Shown: piece after piece, positions 45,220-55,900 of the stretch
How positions within the stretch are numbered: the first letter of the stretch is position 1
How the letters are laid out: the number at the start of each line of letters is the position of its first letter
Assembly: GCF_023716565.1 (NCBI RefSeq)
Contig: NZ_CP071848.1
Location: forward strand, 1,116,001-1,180,000
DNA length: 64,000 bases
Direction of reading: 5' to 3'
From: Vibrio sp. SCSIO 43136
GTDB taxonomy: Bacteria; Pseudomonadota; Gammaproteobacteria; Enterobacterales; Vibrionaceae
The notes under the pieces: model-generated
Databases searched by the model: none
The model's input: the letters and a program-made list of their open reading frames with translations, nothing else
What the model was told of the DNA's origin: nothing
Program-made: the position numbers and the translations under genes

Positions 45220-45247
45220 AAGGGCTAACAGTTGACCGTTAGCCCTT
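45220..45247 (-). terminator. Intrinsic terminator of tfoY
   Basis: AAGGGCTAAC (45220-45229) and GTTAGCCCTT (45238-45247) form a 10-bp stem; the minus-strand tail is TTTTGC. Confidence 0.75.
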
Positions 45248-45258
45248 GAAGGAAACAG

Positions 45259-45849
45259 TTAGTTGATTTGTTGTAGTAGCTCATCACGGCGTGCTTGAGG
45301 AACTACCGACCAATGGCTTCCTTTAATCGCCCCTTCGAGTGCCCACAGTAATTCGTGTCCTGGTGCGGTCGATTGACTGGCGCGAATGGCTAAGTAAGCT
45401 TTCGCTGCGCCTTGGCGATGCAACTCTTCAACACTGTTGATGCCCGCTTTTTTCAGCATGCGTTCAGAAGCCAACCGTAAATTGGGTAAATCTTTAAGGC
45501 GTGTCGGTTTAGCTTGAGCTTGTTGCTGCTTTTCTTGACGAGCAATGGAGAGTGCGTGTGTTGCTTCTGCGAATATATCGCTCGGATTCTGCCACTGCTC
45601 TTGAGGCACGGCAAAATATTTGGTCACGACAGGAAAGCCGCGCTTTTTGTATACGTAGGGCTCAAGGCCTTGTTCACGATAGTATTGTGCTTTGACGCTG
45701 TCTGCTCGAATGTAGAGGGTTTCACCTACCACAAGTGCGAACATGACTTCATCGGCAAACACGCCAAATCCGCCAAACATTGAGCGAGACTTTATTGTCC
45801 CTAACGCTTCGAATAATCTCAGCGAGTCTTTTAAAACTGGTTTATCCAT
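45259..45849 (-). CDS. tfoY: TfoX/Sxy-family regulator TfoY
   Basis: A 196-aa regulator with a TfoX N-terminal domain (SRSMFGGFGVFADEVMFALV) and a C-terminal helix-hairpin domain (LKDLPNLRLASERMLKKAGI). Vibrio has two paralogs: TfoX for natural competence and TfoY, which promotes motility and type VI secretion. I assign TfoY because a Vc2-type c-di-GMP riboswitch lies upstream and purR is next, as I recall for V. cholerae VC1722/VC1721. The protein alone would not separate the paralogs. The ribosome binding site is poor (GAG), fitting translational control by the leader. Confidence 0.88.
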   Translation of the reverse strand: MDKPVLKDSLRLFEALGTIKSRSMFGGFGVFADEVMFALVVGETLYIRADSVKAQYYREQGLEPYVYKKRGFPVVTKYFAVPQEQWQNPSDIFAEATHALSIARQEKQQQAQAKPTRLKDLPNLRLASERMLKKAGINSVEELHRQGAAKAYLAIRASQSTAPGHELLWALEGAIKGSHWSVVPQARRDELLQQIN

Positions 45850-45964
45850 GCTGTGAGTCTCGGTTTAGAAGTTAAGCCACTAAATTTCAGGTCCGAGAAA
45901 TTAGCAAATCGATGCACATCTAAGAGTGTTCATTCAAACACTTGTAGGAAGGTTTGCATATTTG

Positions 45965-46060
45965 CCATCGGCAACCCCGCTACCATTTCAAACAAATCCG
46001 TTTGAGTTAGGCCGGAAGCTTTGCGTCCCATTTTTTCAAATGGTTTGCCCTGTGCGTGAC
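45965..46060 (-). ncRNA. Cyclic-di-GMP-I (GEMM-I) riboswitch, Vc2 type
   Basis: On the minus strand the 96 bases contain, in order, the CACGCACAGGGCAAACC 5' strand, a P2 hairpin CCATTT-GAAA-AAATGG with the GNRA tetraloop, GGGACGCAAAGC, TCCGGCCTAA, a variable P3 stem, and the GGTAGCGGGGTTGCCGATGG 3' strand. These match from memory the Vc2 aptamer upstream of V. cholerae VC1722. The P3 stem and second loop differ. The aptamer ends about 115 bases before tfoY, leaving room for an expression platform, in which GTGTTTGAATGAACAC can form a small hairpin. No other strong GEMM match was seen in the window. Confidence 0.95.
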
Positions 46061-46176
46061 ACGATATATCCAATGTAACGAAGTCAGTTAAATTGCACCT
46101 GACTTAGTCAAATCATAGTGAAAAGGCGGAATAAACATCACAATTAGCTCTCCTTAATGTGATCTTGATTCAAATA

Positions 46177-46205
46177 AAAGCACGCTTGATGCGTGCTTTG
46201 TTTCA
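46177..46205 (-). terminator. Intrinsic terminator of purR
   Basis: AAAGCACGC (46177-46185) and GCGTGCTTT (46191-46199) form a 9-bp stem; the minus-strand tail is TATTTG. Confidence 0.75.
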
Positions 46206-46222
46206 CTTAGGTTTTCGAGATC

Positions 46223-47230
46223 TTAGTTCAATTTCTGAACTGATTTTCGTTCTACGAGTTCTGGTTGCATTTCGAAAACTCGACGCTCGTGCTCTTTGTC
46301 TTTGATTCGCTGAAGTAGCAGTTCAAATGCCGTCTTACCAACACGACGTTTTGGTTGGTGAACCGTAGTCAAAGGTGGCGAGAAGTAACCAGAAAGGTCG
46401 ATGTTGTCGTAACCGATCACAGACACGTCTTCAGGCACTTTAATGCCTTTCTCTTGGAGGCGGCTCATCAAGCCCAATGCCATTGTGTCGTTAAAACAGA
46501 ATACCGCTGTTGGGCGCTCTTCACCCATAGCAATAATCTTATCGGCAGCCAGCACCGCGGTGTCACACTCGAAGTTACCTTCAATGATCTTGCTGTCATC
46601 GCTTGGCAGGCCCGCTTTGTCCATCGCACGACGAAAGCCTGCGATGCGCTCTTTACAAGCCGCTTTTTCTAAGTGGCCTGATAGGCACATGATGTTGGTG
46701 TGGCCATTTTCGATCAGGTATTGCGTCGCTAGATAACCCCCTTCTTCAGAGTTATCAATGATCTTATCTGCACCAGAGCTTTCTGGGCCCCAGTCCATCA
46801 CCACTTTAGGGATGTCGGCGTGCGAATCGAGCATTTGATGCAACTCTTCTGTCAAATCTGAACACATCACCAAGATGCCATCGACGCGTTTCTCCGCTAG
46901 CATGCGAATATAGTCACGCTGCTTTTCGTAGATACCACCAGTATTACATAGGATCAAAGTGTAGCCTTGACGGTAACAATAGCTTTCTACACCGTCGACA
47001 ACTTCACTGAAAAATGGGTTAGTGGATTGGGTTACCAGCATGCCAATGGTACGAGTCGAGTTACATTTCAAACTACGAGCAACCGCACTTGGGGCATAGT
47101 TAAGTTCTTTAACCGCTTTGTTTACTTTCTCTTGAGTAGCTTCAGCAACAAAGCGAGTTTTATTAATTACGTGCGAAACCGTCGTGGTAGAAACTCCAGC
47201 AAGACGCGCAACATCTTTAATAGTGGCCAT
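46223..47230 (-). CDS. purR: HTH-type transcriptional repressor PurR
   Basis: LacI-family repressor of purine synthesis, 335 aa. The N-terminal helix-turn-helix is [28 protein letters not shown], described by its [16 protein letters not shown] core, followed by a hinge helix and a periplasmic-binding-protein-like domain that binds hypoxanthine or guanine. Length is close to E. coli PurR (341). A half-perfect PurR box lies upstream (47396-47411), suggesting autoregulation. It sits between tfoY and torD. Confidence 0.93.
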   Translation of the reverse strand: MATIKDVARLAGVSTTTVSHVINKTRFVAEATQEKVNKAVKELNYAPSAVARSLKCNSTRTIGMLVTQSTNPFFSEVVDGVESYCYRQGYTLILCNTGGIYEKQRDYIRMLAEKRVDGILVMCSDLTEELHQMLDSHADIPKVVMDWGPESSGADKIIDNSEEGGYLATQYLIENGHTNIMCLSGHLEKAACKERIAGFRRAMDKAGLPSDDSKIIEGNFECDTAVLAADKIIAMGEERPTAVFCFNDTMALGLMSRLQEKGIKVPEDVSVIGYDNIDLSGYFSPPLTTVHQPKRRVGKTAFELLLQRIKDKEHERRVFEMQPELVERKSVQKLN

Positions 47231-47390
47231 AAGGTTATCCTGAGTTAGCGAATGAGCGATGGTTTGTCATGGGTTTACGCCAAAAACGCACCGAATGGTT
47301 AGCTATGGCTCATCGCTAGAATCACATGTACCAAAAACACAAAAACCGCCTATGAACAGCGGTTTACGTTGTTTTCATCTAGAAATCATT

Positions 47391-47406
47391 TTTTTATCGT
47401 TTGCGT
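47391..47406 (-). promoter_or_regulatory. Candidate PurR operator
   Basis: On the minus strand ACGCAAACGATAAAAA: the left half of the PurR palindrome ACGCAAACG-TTTGCGT is perfect, the right half is poor. It lies about 165 bases upstream of purR. Confidence 0.35.
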
Positions 47407-47518
47407 TCACAATTTTAGCCCCATATTTGGGGGCTGACAATCACTAATATGCTGATTACTTATTTACAGCTCACACAATATTATAATTTTTTCTAGATTT
47501 GATACACCGAACAAGACG

Positions 47519-48166
47519 CTACTCACCCGATAGGTATTGGCTATCTAACGCCAAAAAGTCAATTAATAGCGTAGAAACTGCGGCGTAAAATCCATACTCG
47601 TCGTTGTCTTTGCATGCTTTTACAAACTTAGGCAGCCAGTTAAGTAACTTGTTATTAATAAACTCTTTTTGCTCGGCGAGCGCTTGTTCGAATGCGTCTT
47701 CGTCTTCGATTTGGTTAGATTGAATGATGAGATTGCCCAAAAAGTCGAGTTCGACGGCTAAGTGGTCTGCAGGCTCGTTGAAGCCCTCCTGCATACCAAT
47801 GCCTTTTTCATTCATCAATGCCGCCATTTCTTGTGCAGGAACGTCATTGAGCAGACCAGATTTCCCGACATAGATTGAGGCGTAAGGCAGTGCACCGCCT
47901 TTATCTGAGGTAAGAAACAGGTCACAAAAGTCAGCGGCCAACTCAAGTTGTGCATCTTCTCTGTCTTGCAATTTATTCAGGCAGTCAATCAGTGCGCTTG
48001 CAGACGTGCTAAGCTTGTCGTTGCTTGCCAGACCTTGAATAAAGGCGCGAATGTCCGCGCTGTGGTAGGCATCAAGTTCTTTGTCTGTCAGTTCAGCAGC
48101 AAATAGGCTTGATAGCCACCAATAAATTTCGGCACGCTTTTCATTAAATTGTTTGGTTTCTTGCAT
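47519..48166 (-). CDS. torD: TMAO reductase chaperone TorD
   Basis: Cytoplasmic chaperone that protects apo-TorA and helps insert its molybdenum cofactor; 215 aa, all-helical. TorD family marks are the N-terminal [21 protein letters not shown], the ASIYVG segment and the conserved [16 protein letters not shown]. torA, torC and torS are not within the window on either side, so torD and torR are a detached pair here. It is divergent from torR. Confidence 0.92.
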   Translation of the reverse strand: MQETKQFNEKRAEIYWWLSSLFAAELTDKELDAYHSADIRAFIQGLASNDKLSTSASALIDCLNKLQDREDAQLELAADFCDLFLTSDKGGALPYASIYVGKSGLLNDVPAQEMAALMNEKGIGMQEGFNEPADHLAVELDFLGNLIIQSNQIEDEDAFEQALAEQKEFINNKLLNWLPKFVKACKDNDEYGFYAAVSTLLIDFLALDSQYLSGE

Positions 48167-48214
48167 GATAGCTTAGCTCCTAAGGCATTGATGCAACGAT
48201 TATAGCGCATCAAA

Positions 48215-48297
48215 ATGAACAGCATCCGCACAAATTAAGACAAAAAATAACAGCTTATGAAGGACTGTTAACCCAGCCGTTTTCAGTTGTTTCATAT
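48215..48297. promoter_or_regulatory. Candidate TorR boxes between torD and torR
   Basis: The E. coli tor box is CTGTTCATAT. On the minus strand CTGTTCATTT lies at 48213-48222 (eight of ten), and on the plus strand TGTTTCATAT lies at 48288-48297. Both are near-matches in the intergenic region of the divergent pair. Confidence 0.35.
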
Positions 48298-48399
48298 CAA
48301 TAAAAGTGTCGAATTCAGAGGATTTTTCGTCGCTTGGCTAGAAATGTAACCGATTGTGAATAGAATAATAATGAGATTAGAAATATATAAGTGGTACCG

Positions 48400-49113
48400 A
48401 TGAGCCATCATATTTTAGTTGTAGAAGACGACATTGTTACCCGCAGCAAGTTGGCGGGATATTTTCAAAAAGAAGGCTATCAAGTCAGCGAAGCAGAAAG
48501 CGGGGAACAGATGCGTGAGGTGCTTGCAACCAACAGCATCGACTTGGTCATGCTCGACATTAACCTTCCGAATGAAGATGGTTTGATGCTAACCCGAGAG
48601 CTAAGAAGCCAATCGGACATTGGCATCATCTTGGTGACTGGCCGCACTGACAGTATCGATAAAATTGTCGGCTTGGAGATGGGTGCAGATGATTACGTGA
48701 CCAAACCTTTTGAGCTGCGAGAGTTATTGGTGAGAGTTAAGAACCTATTGTGGCGCATCTCTCTGGTCGCTGAAGCAAGCAGTAAAGAACACATCAAAGA
48801 AGAAGCGGGCCAATTGATCCGCTTTGGCGAGTGGAGTTTTGATATTCAGCGCCGAGCTCTAAGCCGAGATGGCGAACCTGTCAAATTGACTAAGGCAGAG
48901 TATGAGTTATTAGTAGCGCTTTCATCGCAGCCTAATAAAGTGCTAAGCCGCGAGCGAATTCTCAACATGATCAGCCACCGAGTGGATGCACCAAACGACC
49001 GAACCATCGATGTCTTGATTCGTCGCATGCGTGCCAAGATGGAACATGATCCTAAAAACCCACAGATCTTTGTGACTATACATGGGGAAGGTTATATGTT
49101 TGCTGGGGAGTGA
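48400..49113 (+). CDS. torR: Response regulator TorR
   Basis: OmpR-family response regulator for TMAO respiration, 237 aa. The receiver domain has the acidic pair ED, phospho-acceptor Asp in LVMLDINLPNEDGL, and the K of VTKPFELREL; the C-terminal winged helix is typical. The VGLEMGADDYVTKP and VRVKNLLWRI segments resemble E. coli TorR closely. The start is ATG 48400 (AAGTGG upstream) rather than the GTG nine bases earlier. A terminator follows, before convergent elyC. Confidence 0.93.
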   Translation: MSHHILVVEDDIVTRSKLAGYFQKEGYQVSEAESGEQMREVLATNSIDLVMLDINLPNEDGLMLTRELRSQSDIGIILVTGRTDSIDKIVGLEMGADDYVTKPFELRELLVRVKNLLWRISLVAEASSKEHIKEEAGQLIRFGEWSFDIQRRALSRDGEPVKLTKAEYELLVALSSQPNKVLSRERILNMISHRVDAPNDRTIDVLIRRMRAKMEHDPKNPQIFVTIHGEGYMFAGE

Positions 49114-49169
49114 GTTCGGCGAGCGGTAAAGGGTAATCGGGAAAGGGTGTTTGGTATACTGCGAATAGC

Positions 49170-49203
49170 GTAAGAGGAGCTCGGGCTCCTCTTACTTGTT
49201 TTT
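49170..49203 (+). terminator. Intrinsic terminator of torR
   Basis: An 11-bp stem, GTAAGAGGAGC (49170-49180) and GCTCCTCTTAC (49185-49195), followed by TTGTTTTT. Confidence 0.9.
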
Positions 49204-49208
49204 AGGGG

Positions 49209-50024
49209 TTATTCTACTTGAGTGACGGCGGCAGGTTCGTCGTTGTTGGCGGAGGTGTGGGTGTCAGAGATGTAGTCACGCAGGGTTTGCCACCACATGC
49301 CTAGCTGTTCATGCCAATATTTTTCTGTCCATTCCAAGTATTGTGCTTGTGGTCGATACTTATTCCAAGGCTGTTGAACAGCATCATTGGCGAGGAAGTT
49401 GGTTGGTGCTGGCATTGGGCTAAGACCTGCATCTTTAAATTCCTCTAGAGCGCGCTGCATGTGACTGGCAGAGGTCACTAAAACCAGCTCCTTGTCTGCA
49501 ACAAATACTGCCGCTTGCCTGGCTTCTTCCCAAGTGTCTTTGGCCGTTTCTAGCAAAATGATGTCAGATTTAGCTACGCCTAGAGCGAGCGCCACTTTTG
49601 CCATCATGCGGGCGTTACTTACTTCGGTGCCACCGCCATAGCCAGATAAAATCAGTTTCGCTTCTGGGTAAAGTCTCAGGATACGGATTCCTTCACTTAA
49701 ACGCATTAACCCAGTACGGCTTAATTCTGAGGTTGGCGGGATGGCGTCATCGACGATATGGCCACTACCAAGCACCATGACATAGTCAACGTTATCGCTG
49801 GCAGGAAGAAACCCTTGGTATTGCCTTTCCAAAGGCATAAGCAATTTACTGGCAACGGGTTGGAAAGCCGCTACAAAGATGCCGACTAAGGACACCAAAA
49901 GAAAAGAACAACCGATCCCTCGTCGAGAGGTGAATGCAACCAATGCCAGCCCTAAAAATCCCAGAAGGAGAAAGCCAGGAAGGGGCATAAGAATCGACGC
50001 AATCAGCTTTTTCAGCTCAAACAT
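49209..50024 (-). CDS. elyC: Envelope biogenesis factor ElyC (DUF218)
   Basis: A 271-aa inner-membrane protein. Two N-terminal membrane helices precede a periplasmic DUF218 domain with VMVLGSGH, LILSGYGGG and LVTSASHMQRA motifs. In E. coli ElyC (YcbC) supports peptidoglycan assembly at low temperature. It is divergent from cmoM, matching the E. coli order elyC-cmoM-mukFEB. The start context lacks a strong ribosome binding site. Confidence 0.9.
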   Translation of the reverse strand: MFELKKLIASILMPLPGFLLLGFLGLALVAFTSRRGIGCSFLLVSLVGIFVAAFQPVASKLLMPLERQYQGFLPASDNVDYVMVLGSGHIVDDAIPPTSELSRTGLMRLSEGIRILRLYPEAKLILSGYGGGTEVSNARMMAKVALALGVAKSDIILLETAKDTWEEARQAAVFVADKELVLVTSASHMQRALEEFKDAGLSPMPAPTNFLANDAVQQPWNKYRPQAQYLEWTEKYWHEQLGMWWQTLRDYISDTHTSANNDEPAAVTQVE

Positions 50025-50121
50025 ACTTAAATAGTCCGAAAATTCATCACTTGGTTATGAAAAAGGCACTCAGACCTTTATAAGTTGAAATCCTGTGCCA
50101 GAATAGGCGGCACATCCAGAC

Positions 50122-50925
50122 ATGATAACCCAAGCTACCGTGACAGAAGACCGCAATTTCGACGATATCGCCCACAAATTCGCAAAAAATATCTACCAAA
50201 CAGGTAAAGGTGACATACGCCAAACCATTGTTTGGGAAGATTTAATTGAAACCTTGCACCTTCTTGATGATAGAAAACACACTCTGTCAGTGCTAGATGC
50301 TGGTGGTGGTTTGGGGCAAATGTCGCAAAAAATTGCCGAGCGTGGGCACCAGATCACCTTATGTGATCTTTCTGCCGAAATGCTCAAGCTAGCGCAGGCT
50401 GATGTTGAATCGAACCAACTGAGCGAGCAGTATCGCTTCGTTCACTGCCCGGCTCAGGAAGTAGCACAGCATATCGACCAACCAGTCGATCTGGTGCTGT
50501 TTCATGCGGTGATGGAGTGGTTAGCGAAGCCAAAACAAGTGCTTGAGAAGGTGCTTGAACAGGTTAAGCCAGGTGGGCGAGCGTCCATCATGTTTTATAA
50601 CCAGCACGGACTAGTTTACAAGAACGTAGTGTGTGGCAATATACCCCACGTTTTAAAAGGGATGCCGCACAGAAAACGCTTCAAGCTCCAGCCACAAAAA
50701 GGGTTGCTGCCAGAAGAAGTTTATCAGTGGATTGAGCAAGCTGGCTTTGAGATTGAAATCAAATCGGGTATCCGCTGTTTCCATGATTACATCAGTGATC
50801 GCCAATATATGGGTGATTACACTCCTGAAGACGTGCTCGAGCTTGAGCAAAAGCTATGTCGTCAGGAACCATACCTCTCTCTAGGGCGTTACATCCACGT
50901 AACGGCTAGGAAGAAAGAACAATAA
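50122..50925 (+). CDS. cmoM: tRNA 5-carboxymethoxyuridine methyltransferase
   Basis: SAM-dependent methyltransferase (formerly SmtA) that methylates cmo5U34 to mcmo5U in tRNA; 267 aa. The SAM motif is [16 protein letters not shown], followed by [11 protein letters not shown] and the [12 protein letters not shown] motif typical of CmoM. It is the first gene of a cmoM-mukF-mukE-mukB operon with 11 bases to mukF. Confidence 0.94.
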   Translation: MITQATVTEDRNFDDIAHKFAKNIYQTGKGDIRQTIVWEDLIETLHLLDDRKHTLSVLDAGGGLGQMSQKIAERGHQITLCDLSAEMLKLAQADVESNQLSEQYRFVHCPAQEVAQHIDQPVDLVLFHAVMEWLAKPKQVLEKVLEQVKPGGRASIMFYNQHGLVYKNVVCGNIPHVLKGMPHRKRFKLQPQKGLLPEEVYQWIEQAGFEIEIKSGIRCFHDYISDRQYMGDYTPEDVLELEQKLCRQEPYLSLGRYIHVTARKKEQ

Positions 50926-50936
50926 CAGGACAAACA

Positions 50937-52274
50937 ATGAGTGATTTTTCACAAGATGTTGCCCAGCAACCGATTGACGAGTTAGTCAGTTGGGTCAAGC
51001 AACACGATTTCTCATTGAGCTTATCGACTGAACGTCTGGCTTTTTTGATCGCCCTTGCTGTATTGAGTAATGAGCGTTTTGATGAAGAGCTAGGCGAAGG
51101 TGAATTGCACGACGCATTCACAATAGTCACCCGCTTTTTTGAGCAGACCGGTGAAGCTTCTGCTTTCCGTGCTAACAACGCCATCAATGAGATGGTCAAA
51201 CAACGCCTTCTAAGCCGTTTTACCAGCGAGATGACTGACGGTTCGAGTATCTACCGCCTAAGTCCTCTAGCGATTGGTATTACCGATTACTATGTACGTC
51301 ATCGTGAGTTCTCCAAACTGCGCCTATCTATCCAGCTAACCATAGTAGCTGATGAGATGGAGAAAGCGATCAAAGCGGCCCAAGAGGGTGGCACTGCTGC
51401 GCATTGGAAGAAAAACGTTTACGGCGTTCTAAAATACTCGGTGGGTGAGATCTTCGATCAGATAGACCTTAACCAACGTGTGATGGATGAGCAGCAGCAG
51501 ACAGTCAAAGATCAGATTGCTGAGCTGCTAAACCAAGATTGGCGTGAAGCGATCAACAGCTGTGAATCTCTGCTAACAGAAACCTCAGACACCCTAAAAG
51601 AGCTGCAAGATACATTGCAAGCAGCGGGTGATGAGATGCAGACTCAACTGCTCGATATCCAAGAGATTGTTTACGGTCAGCCTGAGCTTGAGTTTGTTGA
51701 AGAGACTCTATTCGGTCTACAAATGAAGCTTGACCGTATCGTCAGCTGGGGTCAGCAAGCGATTGACCTGTGGATCGGTTATGACCGCCATGTTCACAAA
51801 TTTATCCGTACTGCGATTGATATGGATAAGAACCGCGCCTTTAGCCAGCGCCTGCGCACCTCGATTCAAGAGTACTTTGATGCACCGTGGCTAATGACTT
51901 ACGCCGACGCAGAGCGCTTGCGTGACCTGCGTGATGAAGCCTTGGTACTGCGTGACGATGAAGTGACCGGTGAAGTACCAATGGAAGTGGAATACGAAGA
52001 ATTTGAACAAGTAAATGATGAGCTATCGGAGCGAATAGCCGAGATGCTGAAAGCCCACAAAGAGCAGGGCACGCCAATTAACCTTGGTTCAGTGTTGAAG
52101 GATTATCTTGCAGAGCATCCACATACTCATCATTTCGATCTCGCCAGAATCATTGTCGACCAAGCGGTTCGTCTCGGCTACTCAGAAGCCGACTACCGTG
52201 CGATTCAGCCAGATTGGCAAGCGATTAATGAATTTGGTGCAAAGGTACAAGCAAATGTCATCGACAAATACTGA
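50937..52274 (+). CDS. mukF: Chromosome partition protein MukF (kleisin)
   Basis: Kleisin of the MukBEF condensin, 445 aa (E. coli 440). It has an N-terminal winged helix dimerisation domain, a helical middle domain with a coiled coil, and a C-terminal winged helix that binds the MukB head. It overlaps mukE by 20 bases. Confidence 0.96.
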   Translation: MSDFSQDVAQQPIDELVSWVKQHDFSLSLSTERLAFLIALAVLSNERFDEELGEGELHDAFTIVTRFFEQTGEASAFRANNAINEMVKQRLLSRFTSEMTDGSSIYRLSPLAIGITDYYVRHREFSKLRLSIQLTIVADEMEKAIKAAQEGGTAAHWKKNVYGVLKYSVGEIFDQIDLNQRVMDEQQQTVKDQIAELLNQDWREAINSCESLLTETSDTLKELQDTLQAAGDEMQTQLLDIQEIVYGQPELEFVEETLFGLQMKLDRIVSWGQQAIDLWIGYDRHVHKFIRTAIDMDKNRAFSQRLRTSIQEYFDAPWLMTYADAERLRDLRDEALVLRDDEVTGEVPMEVEYEEFEQVNDELSERIAEMLKAHKEQGTPINLGSVLKDYLAEHPHTHHFDLARIIVDQAVRLGYSEADYRAIQPDWQAINEFGAKVQANVIDKY

Positions 52275-52962
52275 AGAATATATGCCAGAGAAACTGGCCA
52301 AAGCGATCTCAAATCCGCTGTTCCCAGCACTAGATAGTGCACTGCGTGCAGGTCGCCATATCTCAAGCGAAGACTTAGACAATCACGCATTGCTAAGCGA
52401 CTTTGAGACCGAGCTAGCGCTGTTTTACCAACGCTACAACACCGAACTGGTAAAAGCGCCGGAAGGCTTTTTCTACCTGCGTCCTCGTTCAACCTCATTG
52501 ATTGGTCGTAGCGTATTGGCAGAGCTAGATATGCTGGTGGGTAAAGTACTGTGTTTCCTTTACCTAAGCCCAGAGCGTCTCGCGCACGAAGGTATCTTTA
52601 CCAACCAAGAGCTGTATGAAGAGCTAATGTCGCTTGCTGACGAAAAGAAGCTTATCAAGCTGGCAACTAACCGTGCTAACGGCTCTGACCTTGATAAAGA
52701 AAAGCTGTTTGAAAAAGTACGTACCTCGCTGCGTCGTCTGCGTCGCCTAGGCATGATTATCCCTGTGGGTGATAACGGCAAATTCCGTATCAGTGAAGCG
52801 GTATTCCGCTTTGGTGCGGATGTTCGTGTTGGCGACGATGTGCGTGATGCGCAGCTACGTCTGATCCGTGACGGTGAAGCAGTAGTGCACCAACAAGAGC
52901 CAAGCCAAGCGAGTCTGCTTGATGCTGAAGATGAAGAACAACTAGAGGGTGCTGAGCAATGA
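52255..52962 (+). CDS. mukE: Chromosome partition protein MukE (kite subunit)
   Basis: Kite subunit of MukBEF, 235 aa. The core [17 protein letters not shown] and [16 protein letters not shown] are near-identical to E. coli MukE. I use the ATG at 52255 (MSSTNTEE...), which matches the family start; the ORF extends further upstream inside mukF without support. Stop and mukB start overlap as ATGA. Confidence 0.96.
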   Translation: MSSTNTEEYMPEKLAKAISNPLFPALDSALRAGRHISSEDLDNHALLSDFETELALFYQRYNTELVKAPEGFFYLRPRSTSLIGRSVLAELDMLVGKVLCFLYLSPERLAHEGIFTNQELYEELMSLADEKKLIKLATNRANGSDLDKEKLFEKVRTSLRRLRRLGMIIPVGDNGKFRISEAVFRFGADVRVGDDVRDAQLRLIRDGEAVVHQQEPSQASLLDAEDEEQLEGAEQ

Positions 52963-55900
52963 TTGAAAGAGGTAAGTATCAATCACTGACCATGGTCAAC
53001 TGGAACGGCTTCTTTGCGCGTACCTTTGACATTGATAACTTGGTGACCACGCTTTCTGGCGGTAACGGTGCAGGTAAGTCGACCACTATGGCGGCATTTA
53101 TCACCGCACTTATCCCGGATCAGAGCCTACTTCACTTCCGAAACACCACTGAAGCGGGTAGCTCGCAAGCCTCTCGTGATAAAGGCCTGTACGGTAAGCT
53201 ACAGCCAGGTTCATGTTACGCAGCACTTGATGTAGTGAACTCACGTAACCAACGTGTGCTATTTGCCGTACGCCTACAGCAAGTGGCTGGCCGTGATAAG
53301 AAAGTGGATATCAAGCCATTTGTTATCCAAGGTCTGCCAAGTAATATGAAACCCACCGATGTGTTGGTGGAAACAGTTTCTGAAACTCACGCACGTGTTC
53401 GTCAGATCAACGAAGTGAAGGAAACCGTGGCTTCGCTAGAAGGTGTTCAGTTCAAAGCATTCAACTCTGTCGTGGATTACCACTCGCAGATGTTCGATCT
53501 TGGCGTACTACCGAAGAAACTGCGCAACAGCGGCGACCGTTCTAAGTTCTACCGTTTGATTGAAGCATCACTGTACGGTGGTATCTCAAGTGCCATCACT
53601 CGCTCACTGCGTGACTACCTTCTGCCACAAAACGGCGGGGTGAAGAAAGCATTCCAAGATATGGAATCAGCGCTGCGTGAAAACCGCATGACGCTGGAAG
53701 CGATCAAGACCACTCAAGCCGACCGTGACCTGTTTAAACATTTGATCACCGAGTCTACTAACTACGTTGCAGCGGACTACATGCGCCACGCCAATGAGCG
53801 TCGCACCAAGCTAGAAGCCACCATGAAACTGCGTGGCGAGCTATTTGGTTCGCGTGAAACACTGGTTAGCCAAAACAACCTACTTAACCGTGTTCAAGAA
53901 GAGCTTGAGCTACTGGTTGAGAGTGAATCAGGCCTAGAGCAAGACCACCAAGCGGCGCAAGACCACCTGCAGCTGGTACAAAACGCACTGCGTCAGCAAG
54001 AGAAGATCGAACGTTACCAAGAAGACCTTGAGGAGCTAACTGAGCGCCTTGAAGAGCAGATCATGGTCGTGGAAGAGGCTCAAGAGCGTGTGGTGATGGC
54101 AGAAGAGCAATCGGGCATCGCTGAAGAAGAAGTGGATAGCCTGAAAACTCAGCTCGCAGACTACCAACAAGCACTTGATGTACAGCAGACTCGTGCCCTT
54201 CAATACCAGCAAGCACTGCAAGCGCTGGAAAAAGCACGTGTAGCGACGGGTATTGACTCACTAGATAAAGACTCTGCGCAGCAAGTGGTTGAAGAGCTTA
54301 AACAGCAAGAGAGCGACAAGACCGCGCAGCTTCTTGCGTCTAAGCACCAGCTAGATATCTCATCAGCCGTTGCAGCGCAGTTTGAGCAAGCGTTCTCGCT
54401 AGTGAAAGCGATTGTGGGTGATGTTGAGCGTAAAGACGCTGCAACACACGCAAAAGCGATCATCACTAAAGCGCACAATGCCAAGCAGCAGCTAGAACAC
54501 GAAACCCAGTGGCGCTCGCAGCTAAACGACCTAGAGCGTCGTGTCGCTCAGCAAAAACAAGTAAACACTTGGGTAGCGGACTACGCAAAACAGCACCAAG
54601 TTTCTCTTATTGATGAGCTAACGCTTGAGACTGAACGTGAGCGTCATAGCGAACGTGTTGAGATGCTGGAAGTAGAGCAAGAGACACTACGTGAATCTCG
54701 CAGTGAGCTGCGCCGAGCGGAGCAAGATCAAAACGCTGAGATCAATAAATTCCAAGCGATTGCCCCTAAGTGGATTGCAGCCAACGATGCTCTAGAAAAA
54801 CTGCGTGAGCAGAGTGAATCAGAGCTTGAGAGCAGCCAAGCGGTGATGAACCGTATGCAGCAGGTGATGGAAGATGAACGTACTCAATCTATCGCTAAAG
54901 ATAAGCTGGCTGAGAAGCGTGCCGAACTTGAGTCTGAGATTGAGCGCCTAGCCTCTCCTGGTGGTTCAAACGATCCACGCCTTAAAGGTCTAGCGGATAC
55001 GCTAGGTGGGGTACTACTTTCTGAGATCTACGATGATATCACTATCGACGATGCACCATACTTCAGTGCGATGTACGGCCCTGCGCGTCACGCTATCGTG
55101 GTTTCTGATCTGACAGATATCCAAGAGAAGTTGGTTGAGCTAGACGACTGCCCAGAAGATCTCTACATCATCGAGGGTGATATCGACGCATTTGATGACA
55201 GCTCATTCAACGCCGAAGAGCTTGAAGGCGCAGTATGTGTGCAGCTAAATGAACGCCAGATGCGTTACTCACGCTTCCCTGAGATCCCACTGTTTGGTCG
55301 TGCGGCACGTGAGCAGCGTCTAGAGCTACTGCGTGGTCAACGTGACGAAACGGTAGAGCAGCACGCAAAAGCTTCTTTTGATGCGCAGAAACTGCAGCGT
55401 CTATACCAAGCGTTCAACACCTTTATGGCTGAGCACATTCAGGTAGCATTTGAAGCCGATCCTGAGCAAGCGCTGCAAAAAGCACGTGATAAGCGTAGCC
55501 AGATTGCACGTCAGCTAAGCGATCTAGAGTCGAAAGCACAACAGCAAACATCGCAGCTTCAAGCAAGTAAGCAGGCACTAACTAGCCTAGCTAAGATTGC
55601 TCCACAAATTGGTGCGCTTGAAGATGAAACCCTGCAAGAACGCTTTGATGAGCTAGAAGCAAAGCTTGCGGAACTCGCAGAAGTGAAGAGCTTCTACTCT
55701 CAGCACGGCCGTAAGGCAGAGCAGCTGGCGCAAGCAGAAAACGCACTGCAAGCTGACCCTGAGCAGTTTGATGAGCTAAAAGCGGCATACGAGCAAACCA
55801 ACAAAGATCTACAAGGCATTAAAGCAACTCTGTTTGCTCTCGCTGATCTAATTGAGCGTCGTCACCACTTTGCCTACGAAGATTCAGTAGAACTGCTAAA

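Noticed and set aside
49203..49209. Bidirectional use of the torR terminator for elyC
   Set aside because: The minus-strand side has no T-run.
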